Shown: one piece after another, positions 43,684-53,244 of the stretch
Layout of the letters: each line of letters starts with the position of its first letter
Numbering within the stretch: the stretch's first letter is position 1
Assembly (NCBI GenBank): GCA_029718625.1
Contig: CM056378.1
Location: forward strand, 67,169,027-67,233,026
DNA from: Synaphobranchus kaupii
Taxonomy: Eukaryota > Chordata > Actinopteri > Anguilliformes > Synaphobranchidae
Direction: 5' to 3'
Length of the DNA stretch: 64,000 bases
Notes under the pieces: generated by a model
What the model was told of the DNA's origin: nothing
What the model saw: only the letters and a program-made list of their open reading frames with translations
Databases searched by the model: none
Position numbers and translations under genes: made by a program

Positions 43684-46600
43684 AGGGGACCGTGCAGCGA
43701 AGCTGCCGGTACCCTATTGTTTTTGTTCTGATTCTTTTTTTTTTTTTTTTCTTTTTTTTTCTCCCCTTTCACCTAAAATTCCCGTGAGCTGGTTTGTCCT
43801 AGAATCACCAGACCAGGCACGCTTGTTGGGATCCCCAAACTCTTGAATTCTCTATATTATGACGCAGATTAAACACCTGGTGGCGCTGTAGTGCACGTGA
43901 CAAAATTTTGACATTGACACGCCCACTGCCGACGCCCCGTTTCACCTAGAGTCACAAAATTTGGTAGACATGTCCATTTGCTCATTCTGAACAAATTTGC
44001 CTCAAGGACCCATAAAGTCCGCCATATTGGATTTTTTGCTAATTAGCATTTTTTGTAAAACGCTTAAAATGCTACTCCTCCTACAAAATTTTACCAATTG
44101 AGATGTAACTTGGTATACACACTCGTTAGACCATGTCTCATAAAAGTATATTCAGAATTTTGATATTTTCAAAGATGGCCGAATGATGAGCCAATGAAAT
44201 TTCACTGGGCGTGGCTTATCACAGAAATGCTAATAATTCCAAAACGATTTAACAGAAAGCTATGAAACTTGGTAGGTCTGTTAAGAGTGCCATTAGGACT
44301 AGACATGTACAGTTTTATCCCAATCTATCCATGTGGTGGCGCTATAGAGTTCCAAATATAAAGAAATATAAAAAAATTCACTAAAAATCACAGTTCCTTT
44401 GCAGAGATGTATAACTTGCTGCAGTGACAAAGAGCCGGATTGGGATCATAGAACTTTACTAATTTAGTGGGCGCCATCTTGAATTTGCCAACATTTTGGC
44501 TTAAATGTACTAATTTATTACTTCTTTGAGTTTTTCCTTAACCGCTTGGCTGATTAGCATGAAACTTGGCAAGTCGTTAGAAGTTGTCATCATACAAGCT
44601 CACACCGAATTTCGTGGCGATAGGCCAGTTGGTGGCGCTGTAGTGCATGTGTAAATATTGTGACATTGACACGCCCACTGCCGACGCCCCGTTTGACCTA
44701 AAGTCACAAAATGTGGTGTACAGGTCCCTCTGCTCATGTTGAACAAATTTACCTCAAGGATCCATGAAGTCAGCCATATTGGATTTTCCGCTAATTAGCA
44801 TTTTTTGTATAACACTTAAAATGCTACTCCTCCTACAAAATTTGGCCAATTTACATGAAACGTGGGACAAGAACTCCTTAGACCATGCTTCATAAAAGTT
44901 ATATTCAGAATTGTGATATTTTAAAAGATGGCCGAATGACGAGCCAATGAATTTTCAATGGGCGTGACTTATCACAAAAATGCTGATAATTCCAAAATCA
45001 TTTGACAGAAAGTTATGAAACCTGGTAGATCTATTAAGAGTAACATGTGGAATTGACCTCTACAGTTTCAACCCAATCGAGCCACGTGGTGGCGCTATAG
45101 AGATCCAAATATAAGAAAATATTTAAAAATTCACTAAAAATCATTGACACGCCCACTGCCGACGCCCCGTTTGACCTAAAGTCACAAAATGTGGTGTACA
45201 GGTCCCTCTGCTCATGTTGAACAAATTTACCTCAAGGATCCATGAAGTCAGCCATATTGGATTTTCCGCTAATTAGCATTTTTTGTATAACACTTAAAAT
45301 ACTACTCCTCCTATAAAATTTGACCAATTTACATGAAACCTGGTAAACACACTCCATACACCATGCAGCATAAAACTTATATACAGAATTTTGATATTTT
45401 AAAAGATGGCCGAATGACGAGCCAATAAATATCCAGTGGGCGCGGCTTATCACAAAAATGCTAATAATTCCAAAACCATTTCACAGAAAGTTATGAAACT
45501 TGGAAAGTCTTTTAAGAGTAACATCTGGACCTGACCTCTCCAGTTTCAACCCAATCGAGCCATGTGGTGGCGCTATAGAGATCCAAATATAAGAAAATAT
45601 TTTAAAATTCACTAAAAATCATTGACACGCCCACTGCCGACGCCCCATTTGATCTACAGTCACATAAGTTGGTGGATACATCCCGCTACTCCTGCCCAAC
45701 AAATTTGCCTCAAGAAACCATGAAGTCTGCCATCTTAAATTTTCCGCTAATTAGCATTTTTTGTAAAACACTTAAAATGCTACTCCTCCTACAGAATTTG
45801 ACCAATTTGCACCAAACCTGTTCAAGGTACTGAAACCGCTTCCCTACATACACGCATTACTTTACTAAGGCGTATGTCAAAATTTGGCCGAATGAGAAGC
45901 TAATGGATTTTGCATTGGGCGTGGCTTATCGCACAAATGCTAGTACTTCTAAAACCGTTTGATATAAAGTTCTGAAACTTGGTGGGTTGATTGAGAGTTA
46001 TATCAAGACTCGAGCCCTGCAGTTTTAACCCAATCAATCTGCGTGGTGGCACTAAAGAAATACAAATGTTGGGATGGCAGGTATGCCATCCGCCAAGTAC
46101 ACTATCTCTGCTTAACAGGCCGTCTACCTACTATACCAACTGTGAAAGTTTCTGTAGGTTAGTGGTTAAGGCATTTGACTGCCGTGTAGTAGGTTGGTGG
46201 TTCGATCCCCACCTGTTCCCGAGTTTTTTTTTAGGCACACAATGTGCACGTCATTGTAAGAATGTTCTTTTTATTGCAAAGGCTAGGAAATTTCACAATA
46301 TTACCAGTTATCTGTTTGAATTATGAAGTCAGTAAGCCAAAACAATCTGATACCGCAACACACAAGTCTTATTTGGCCTCCTCATTTCTGTTAACCTGCT
46401 TAGGCCTAGTGGATACAGTATTGGCTTTCCATGTGTATGTGGTCAATTCCGGCTTGGTACCAATGGCTTGGTTAATGTTTGGCAAAACTATTGTGCAAAT
46501 GCTATGCTTCTTTTAATGCTGTTTTCACATTAAGAAACACCTTTTTATTGCAAAAGTTAAGAAATGTAACAGTATTAACTGTTCACTGTTTCACTTGTAC

Positions 46601-47468
46601 TTAAAAGACTTAATACGCAAGCCCTTACCGGATCAGGTAAAGATACCATCAGCAATGGCAAAAGCCCTGATTAGAAACAAATATTTGTATTTTGGGTCAA
46701 CCCTGTCTAGAGTCGTCTACCATTTTGCGGTTTCTGCGTTTCACAAATGCCGCTAATGCCGCATGGTCCCCGGAAATCGCTGCTTGCAGCTATATTCTTA
46801 TATTTGGATCTATATAGCACCACCACGTGGCTTGATTGGGTTGAAACTGCAGATGTCTAGTCCTCATATTACTATTAATAGACATACCAGGTTTCATAAC
46901 TTTCTGTCAAATGATTTTGGAATTATTAGTATTTTTGTGATAAGTCACACCCATTGAAAATTCATTGGCTCATCATTCGGCCATCTTTTAAAATATCGAA
47001 AGTCTGAATATAACTTTTATGAGGCATGGTCTAAGGAGTGTCTATACCAAGTTTCATCTCAATTGGTCAAATTTTGTAGGAGGAGTAGCATTTTAAGGGT
47101 TTTACAAAAAATGCTAATTAGCAAAAAATCCAATATAGCGGACTTCATGGGTCCTTAAGGCAAATTTGTTCGGAATGAGTAAAGGGACCTGTATACCAAA
47201 TTTTGTGACTCTAGGTGAAACGGGGCGTCGGCAGTGGGCATGTCAATGTCAAAATTTTGTCGCGTGCACTACAGCGCCACCAGGTGTTCAATCTGCGTCA
47301 TAATATAGAGGATCCAAGAGTTTGGGGATCCCAACAAGCCTGCCAAGTTTGGTGATTCTAGGCCAAACCAGCTCACGGGAATGTTAGGTGAAAGGGGAGA
47401 AAAAGAAAAAAAAAAGAATCTGAACAAATACAATAGCGTACCAGCAGCTACGCTGCTCGGTCCCCTAA
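43684..47468. repeat. Element with GGGGACCG ends and repeated GTGGCGCTATAGAG modules
   Basis: AGGGGACCGTGCAGCGAAGC at 43684 is mirrored by GCTACGCTGCTCGGTCCCCT ending near 47467, and inverted similarity extends inward to about 44350 and 46790. Between them, a module containing CATTGACACGCCCACTGCCG recurs at 43911, 44664, 45142 and 45620; the last two steps are exactly 478 bp. This is a tandemly expanded non-coding repeat of a kind common in cyprinid-like and clupeid-like genomes. I cannot give its family name. Confidence 0.7.
45620..46715. repeat. Right arm of the ~1-kb inverted repeat, with tRNA-like box pair
   Basis: It is the inverse of 42634-43655. Near 46150-46215 it carries TTAGTGGTTAAGGC and GGTTCGATCCCC, an A-box and B-box pair about 45 bp apart, as in tRNA-derived SINEs. 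The frames called on it (45991-46516) are not genes. Confidence 0.8.
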
Positions 47469-47474
47469 AAATCA

Positions 47475-48036
47475 AAACGCACACGTAGATAGCTATCTAC
47501 AGATCTCTCCATATTTACACTCTATGATTGACCGCTCTCAATTGCAGGTCTGAAAAAAATTAGTGTCAAGTAACATTAGCCTACTTCTTTGGTTGAATTT
47601 GTCTTAACTGAGGGGGATGGGTAAATCAAACAGACACGATATTGCTCAATCAAATTAGTGGCACGATTATTATTAATCTCATTCGCTTTCGTCCTCGTAG
47701 TCACTCATATTGGCGAGCGATAATTCACTAGCTACTAGCTAAATTCAGTTCAGCTGGACGAATCATGCCAGTGATATCATCGTGTATGTAAATTAAGATG
47801 GCGGCGCTCCGACTAAGCAAAACATAAAAATCTGGTTAAGAAATGCGATATATTTCAAAATTTATATTCGTTTTTCAGATTATTTTTTCGATAGATATTT
47901 TAAAATACAACAATGAATGTTATCAATTTGGATATGAATGTTTCAGTTCCCCTTTAAACACTCCACAGTGCATCCAAAGCAAATAAAATACGACGACAGT
48001 CTGGGTTATTTTCAGTGATTATACCATCATTTTTGA
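47475..48036. other. Unassigned spacer across the TTAA edge at 47954
   Basis: No gene is supported. It contains the inverted end GTTTCAGTTCCCCT-TTAA described for the 7.8-kb segment and a GATGGCGGCGCTCC patch near 47799. Confidence 0.4.
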
Positions 48037-48842
48037 AGTCAAACTATCGTTGAATCCTTTACTTTGTGCTCACCTAAATTCTCCGTAGAAGTATGGCGGC
48101 GGAGCGATACTTTACGTTAGTAGGTAACGTAAAGTATAGCTCTGCTGCCGTATGTAGTGCCGGCCAACAACAATATCGCGCATGTGGAAGAATCAGACTT
48201 AGTAGTATTGTTGTAACGTTCAGGTAAGATGGTATTTTGTGTGTATTTCAAGGTTGTTCAAATCATGCAAAAAAATGGGCACCACAAAGTTATCACCGAT
48301 TTCCAGTGGAAGATCAACAAAGAAAACAGCTGTGGCTTCTTGCTGCTCGCATGGATGTCAACACACCAATTGAGACTCCATTTCACGAAGGATGACTATG
48401 TGAAAATCAAAAAAGGATGGTCGGGACACCCTCTACTGAAGGAGACTGCTGTGCCATCACCTGTTTTTCTTCATGCACCCAAAACAACTGACGAGCAGGT
48501 AACTAATAAATGATTGTATGAGTGATCTATCTATTCAATTTAGCTAGCTAGTTTCCACAATTGGGAAGTCATGGAAGTGGTCAAACTTTTCCTGCAAATT
48601 GGTAGCCAGTGTGCTTGCTTGCATATGCTGTGTTATTCTGTAGCATGTTTGTGTTTAGCTGACTTGTTGTCTACCAAATATGTAACTTTACAGCAAAACG
48701 GATTGTGTCGGCAACTGTGGAGTACAGCAGATACCCTACAGGCAGATACCCTGGCTAATCTACAGCTAGGTCCGCCGCCGTACTTCCATAGAGAATATAG
48801 GTCAGCACAAAGTAAAGGATTCAATGATAGTTTGACTTCTTA
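48037..48842 (+). mobile_element. Hairpin-bounded element containing a broken THAP exon
   Basis: The arms 48037-48105 and 48773-48842 are inverted copies (GAAGTCAAACTATC...GAATCCTTTACTTTGTGCT and its mirror, with GGCGGCGG at the inner edge). Between them are a 13-bp perfect stem ATACTTTACGTTA (48107-48119) with its mirror (48125-48137) and a THAP-like exon. The outer ends could not be fixed. Confidence 0.6.
48230..48499 (+). pseudogene. Degenerate THAP-domain exon
   Basis: Two frames combine to GCSNHAKKWAPQSYHRFPVEDQ and LWLLAARMDVNTPIE, then (shifted) HFTKDDYVKIKKGW and LKETAVPS, the order of a THAP zinc finger (C2CH, tryptophan, AVPxxF). A small deletion has removed the third cysteine: only LHF remains of the expected CxxHF. 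A frameshift near 48250 and a second near 48385 break the frame. The exon ends GAGCAG|gtaact, a plausible donor. A P- or Kolobok-type transposase origin is likely. Confidence 0.65.
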
Positions 48843-49077
48843 CACCCAGCGCTGGGTTCATTATAATGCCTTGCCTTCACATTAAAAATACGCTTAAATA
48901 CCATGTATTCTTGCGCCTGTTGCAAGTGAACTGGGCGTGTTGGTCTTAAGATGAGGAGTGGCCAGGATTATTTTTGGCGTATTGCTATCTTGAGCTAGCA
49001 GAAAGCGCTTGCGCTAGAACCACCACAAACCTGGTCTAAAGTCATGTCGCAGTTGTTTACATGTTATTTTAACATTA

Positions 49078-49316
49078 TACATTATTACATTACATTATAG
49101 GCATTTAGCAGACGCTCTTATCCAGAGCGACTTACACAACTTTTTAGCATTTTTGTTTTTACATATTATCCATTTATACAGCTGGATATATACTGAAGCG
49201 ATTCAGGTTAAGTACCTTGCTCAAGGGTACAACGGCAGTGTCCTACCTGGGAATCGAACCAGCAACCTTTCGGTTACAAGGCCAGTTCCTTAACCATTAT
49301 ACTACACTGCCGCCGC
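49078..49316 (-). mobile_element. tRNA-derived SINE with UnaL2-type 3' tail
   Basis: On the minus strand it begins GGCAGTGTAGTATAATGG (A box near 49305) and has GGTTCGATTCCCAGG (B box near 49255). It ends with AGTCGCTCTGGATAAGAGCG, a stem-loop followed by CTGCTAAATGCC and (TGTAA)n-like repeats at 49078-49103. That stem-loop tail is the one recognised by UnaL2-type LINE reverse transcriptase, so an L2-like LINE should have mobilised it in trans. It does not encode protein. Confidence 0.85.
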
Positions 49317-50870
49317 CTGCGCATAGCCTTAACAGCGCATATATACTAAGTGCGTCTACATAGGCGTGTGCACAACGCACATATCCTCCTGTCTGTTACA
49401 CACAGGGGCGCGCACAAGCATGACTAAAATATCAAGATTACAATGTGAAATATTATTGTGTAGGCTATATCAAAAAATGCATAATAATAAAAGGGTCCAT
49501 AGGTCCACATACCTTTCCCTCAGCGAAGGGGAATTCCATGCACATTAAATTGCTTTCAGCCCACTCCATCAACATCCAGGCGATGTGTGATGGTACGGGA
49601 CAATGACTATCCATTAAAAATGAGCTGATAACACCTATATCAAGCCTAATGCACAAATTGTCATTTACAGCTAATGCGTGAATTCTCATTCAATAGAAAA
49701 CTTGCGCACTGCAATAGACGGACATTTCAGTTCTGAAAATGCGCTTCAGATGTCATTACAATACAGCTCTGTTTATCTAGGAATACAGCCTGTAAGTAAA
49801 TAGAATGGTTTGTGACTGAGAAAAGTTCAAAACCTTGTCCAGTGAATATTACATTTATTGCTTTTCAAATAGACTAGGCTACAGCGGATTTGCTGTGCAT
49901 AAGGTTTTTTCGATAGCCTATGGTTAAAAAACAGAGATAAATGTCACCATGTTAACTGAATTGTAACCTTAGCTATTCTTCGTCCTTCATATTTTTTAAA
50001 TTACAGTGACAAGGTTTCCATACCCTCAGCTTATTAAAACCTCGCTGATTTGACCTGTTATTCCGTAACTGAACAAAACATTTTAAAGAGAACTAAGCGT
50101 CTAATTAGAAACAAAAACAAATTTGCAGCATGTTACAATTAATTCACAATTAATTTTAATACCATTATCTGCATGTGCGCCTTTCAGGAGCAGGTCTGTT
50201 TCCCCTGCTGTAAATCGCTTCCTGGGAAAGTTGATTGTTTTAAAGCATTACGCTACCAGTAAAACAGGTTGGTCACATTTCCATAAGCAGGACATTATAA
50301 AACAAGGGAAAATATGCGTGGACCTATGGGTTGCCAACCTGACAGCTTTATTGTATTTAGTGTCATCTTTAAGGCAAAATAACATTATTTATTAGAATGC
50401 AGATAGGCCTAATGAACATGAGTTAATTGCTTCATTGCATAATCAAATGAAATTCGTTAAACAAGCAGGCTAATTTTGCGTTTTCTAAGGTGAGACGGAA
50501 GCTATTGGTAGCTTATTCTCAGCTGTTGCAGGTGCTTTTAACGAACTTTAACTGCATATATTTTGTAAAATAACAGCACTGTCCGGAATTACCGGGAACT
50601 CATAATGGTTAGTACGAATAATATTGATCACAGGCTACTATTGATCCATATAGCCTATTCCTTGGTCGCACTAAACACGCACAAGCATGTCTGTTTCGCC
50701 ATCATATAAGCAATCCGCCAAGGTGGAAAAGCAGGCTTTTATTTTATTTTGATTGGTTTATTGCATGTCACGCCCAAAACACACCTATAATTAATGAAGT
50801 GACTAGGTTCAGCCCATTTGCACGTTGCTCCGTGCTTAACGCCCAAAAAACACACCGTTAAAATAGCAAA
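49317..50870. other. Unassigned AT-rich region
   Basis: No supported gene, repeat boundary or splice-bounded exon. Short frames (49366-49548, 50123-50395) have no recognised domain. Confidence 0.4.
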
Positions 50871-51427
50871 ACTGTACTTGGACACACCCTAAATGCACTT
50901 AACGCCATGCACTTAGACAAAGCGCTAAGATCGCCAAGATAGAGCCCAAAGAGTGTAGAAGAGAGGTAGAGAAAAATAAAAGAATAACCCCGAGCTACAC
51001 GGGTATAGACTTAAACAGAAAGACAGTCTGTTACCTAAGCTCTGTAGCCAAAGAGCTAAAAACAAAAAAGGTAACAGAACGAGAGAATAAAGGACAAAGA
51101 AAAGAGATAGAGCTTTAAAGAAAATAACCAATCCTATCCTAACTTCTTTAACTGGACTTGCTGCATTTCTTATTTGTACAACCAGAAAGGCAGTGAACGT
51201 GTTCCTATACCTTACCGACTTTGATGTTAATTACGACAATATCGAAGTGCAGGAAAGCGGAAATCCTACGCTATTTATAGCCGACAGGAAACCGAACAAA
51301 GGTGTGGAAAATAATGACTGGGCAAGATCCAAACACCGGAACGGAGGCGGAAAAAATCAGATGGAGCGTCAGACGACGCCAAATCGAACAACAATCGCAG
51401 AAACAACAAAGGCTGCCAATAACCATG
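50871..51427 (-). mobile_element. Possible LTR remnant, minus strand
   Basis: On the minus strand it would start TGTCATGGTTATTGGCAGCC at 51427, the same opening as other LTRs here, with a TATA-like GGCTATAAATAGCG about 150 bp in (plus coordinates 51272-51285). The end is placed at 50871 (TGTACTTGG on the plus strand) because AAAAC precedes it and CAAAC follows 51427. This is only 4 of 5 matching, so the borders are weak. Frames 51193-51526 over it are not convincing genes. Confidence 0.35.
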
Positions 51428-52577
51428 ACACAAACAGAAAAAAATATCACATTTTATAAGAAAGTGAGGGATGACTTTAAAAGACAGCAGGTTAGAGATA
51501 ATTTATTGCTAATGTTAACTACATAATAACTTTTTATCTAACATTAGCTAAGTTAGCAGACTAGCTAACATTAACTAGTTGTCAATACAGTTTCACAGTC
51601 ATAGTTTCACTCCTAAATAAATCTTTATTATTCATGGGGAAAATCCTGGATTGAAAATGCAAGTATGAAAACAACTGGGATTGCTCACCACATGGTGAAA
51701 CTAGCTAGCTAGTTTGTTTCTAATTGTTTACATGGTTAGCTAGCGATAGTATTCACACCTAAAATCTCGCTCCGCCGTTCGTTCATTGAGTAACGTAACT
51801 TACTTTCTGACAAAGGAACTTGACCCCGAAACGCTTTTTGATTAAATATATACCCCAAAAGGAAGAGTGCTGTCCTTAACCTTTATTTTATGGGGCTTAC
51901 ATAAGATAGTATGTGGTGTTGCAAGCTAGCTAGATTTAGCAACTTTGAAATAACATTGTCAATGCTTAGCTCGCACATTAGCAACTTGAGAACATTGTCA
52001 ATGCTTAGCTCACACGTGTGTGGGAAGGGGGTACCAAACATAGACTTTTTCTAATAAGGTATAATACACCTACTACAGGCCTAGCTGTTGTACCAGGGCT
52101 AACAAAGGTGCGCTGCCTTTCACTGTCCCTACAAAGAAATTATACTCTGGCAGAAGCAAAGACAAATTATCATAGGTCCATGTTAAAATACATGCCTGCC
52201 ATAGACAGGGGATACGTCCTAATACTCAAAAAATGCACCCTCCTTTCCTCCACTACCACCTCCTCTCCTCCGCGCCCTGGAAACTGATCTTTGTGTTTTA
52301 ATCTAATGTTGCTCACTAGGCTGCATGTTAATTATAAATGGTTAACCGCAATGTCAGGTACATTGTATACTGTACATGCAACTACTTGTACTACCTGTAC
52401 TCAGTTTTGCATACTTCTGGGTAGGAGACGAGTGGTAGTGGGGGAGTGGAGGAAAGGAGGAGAGGAGTGATGAATATTGGGACGCAACCAGGGAGTACTA
52501 CATGGTAAAATGCAAAGATTAAATCAGCAACTGCCTGGTCAGCTGAGGCATGTTTAGAATAGTCCAAATCGACATTG

Positions 52578-52578
<1 letters not shown>
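51428..52578. other. Unassigned region with a short direct repeat
   Basis: A 24-bp word AACATTGTCAATGCTTAGCTC occurs twice near 51951 and 51992. Pyrimidine-rich and purine-rich patches at 52238-52280 and 52430-52470 are roughly inverted. No gene is supported. Confidence 0.4.

Positions 52579-52613
<35 letters not shown>
52579..52613. repeat. (CA)17 microsatellite
   Basis: An uninterrupted CA dinucleotide run of about 35 bases. Confidence 0.95.
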
Positions 52614-52615
<2 letters not shown>

Positions 52616-52656
52616 GGACTATGTTTAAGTTAGAATAATGTAATTTCATATGCTTC

Positions 52657-52749
52657 TGTAACGGTGGCGTGACGTGTGAGGTAGGAGGGGCCAAACACAG
52701 CAAGGGGGATTCATTAAGCACTAGGCCACTAGGACGGGAAACCCCGTAA
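52657..52749 (-). mobile_element. LTR scrap of the 17.8-kb LTR family, cut at TTAA
   Basis: It is the reverse complement of the last ~93 bp of the LTRs at 18428-18520 and 20454-20546. Diagnostic words are GTGACGTGTGAGGT, GGGCCAAACACAGCAAGG and CACTAGGACGGGAAACCCCG, with scattered substitutions. The similarity stops at the TTAA (52750-52753) that starts the next element, so that element appears to have inserted into this LTR. Confidence 0.75.
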
Positions 52750-52790
52750 TTAAAGGGTAAGTTCGCTATTTTGGACCTTGGACCCTATTT
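52750..52790 (+). repeat. TTAA-flanked terminus of a Kolobok-like element
   Basis: TTAA then AGGGTAAGTTCGCTATTTTG, followed by a CCTTGGACCCTATTT block. The MITE at 21564 has AGGATAACTTCG...CCTGGACCCTATTT at the same spacing, and further correspondences continue for about 150 bp (GGTCCAGTATTGAG / GGACCAGTAGTGAG; CTGGGCTACAATG / CTGGGCTGCAATG). I infer that this is the 5' terminal repeat of the element carrying the THAP gene. The opposite terminus is not in the window. Confidence 0.6.
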
Positions 52791-53244
52791 GCGGTCCGTC
52801 TTCCATGAACCTGACCCATGAAGTCCATTTTTTCGCTGATCGGTCCAGTATTGAGTTCGGTACAGATTTCCTGTAGGCTCTCACTGGGCTACAATGGAAG
52901 TCAACGGGGCAATTAGAAATGTCATGGAAAAACAACGATAAATGTGCTTTTATAGCTCAGTGTGTATTCTTACGGTCTCAGTATGCTCTCCTGTGAAATG
53001 TAGGCTATCGCAAACGCAAACCGAACGTTGAAACAACAGTTTCATTTGAAACAGAACTATATCTCCGACCGCACTACCTCGCACTGTAAACTTCCGCAGT
53101 CTAGCTACGTTGTAGAGAGGCCGCTTGAAAAGCAGTTGATCACAAATCCTGACCTCCCGTTGGAGTTTACTAGCTAGTAGCCTACAGCAGAAATATTTGT
53201 AACGCAGTGTTTGTAATCATCATTTTTAATATTTTATCACAGCA

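Larger units (their letters stand above)
40180..47957. mobile_element. TTAA-bounded segment with 14-bp inverted ends (7.8 kb)
   Basis: TTAA at 40180-40183 is followed by GGGGGAACTGAAAC, and AGGGGAACTGAAAC in mirror image precedes TTAA at 47954-47957. A second matching pair, TCACTGGCATGAT-CGTC, occurs inverted near 40327 and 47757. This suggests one TTAA-type element whose middle has been filled by other repeats (42634-47470). No transposase was recognised between the ends. Confidence 0.45.

Noticed and set aside
43911..46060. CRISPR-like array because of regularly spaced repeats
   Set aside because: The repeating unit is about 478 bp of continuous similarity, not short repeats with unique spacers, and the genome is eukaryotic.
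46150..46215. A functional tRNA gene
   Set aside because: A- and B-box-like sequences are present, but I see no complete cloverleaf, and the segment lies in both arms of a repeated inverted structure. A SINE-derived remnant is more likely.
49255..49316. A functional tRNA gene on the minus strand
   Set aside because: The box pair belongs to the head of a SINE with an L2-type tail; the acceptor stem pairing is not maintained.
51193..51526. Overlapping 88- and 74-codon plus frames as a gene
   Set aside because: The region looks like a minus-strand LTR remnant with a TATA box; the residues are low-complexity and show no domain.
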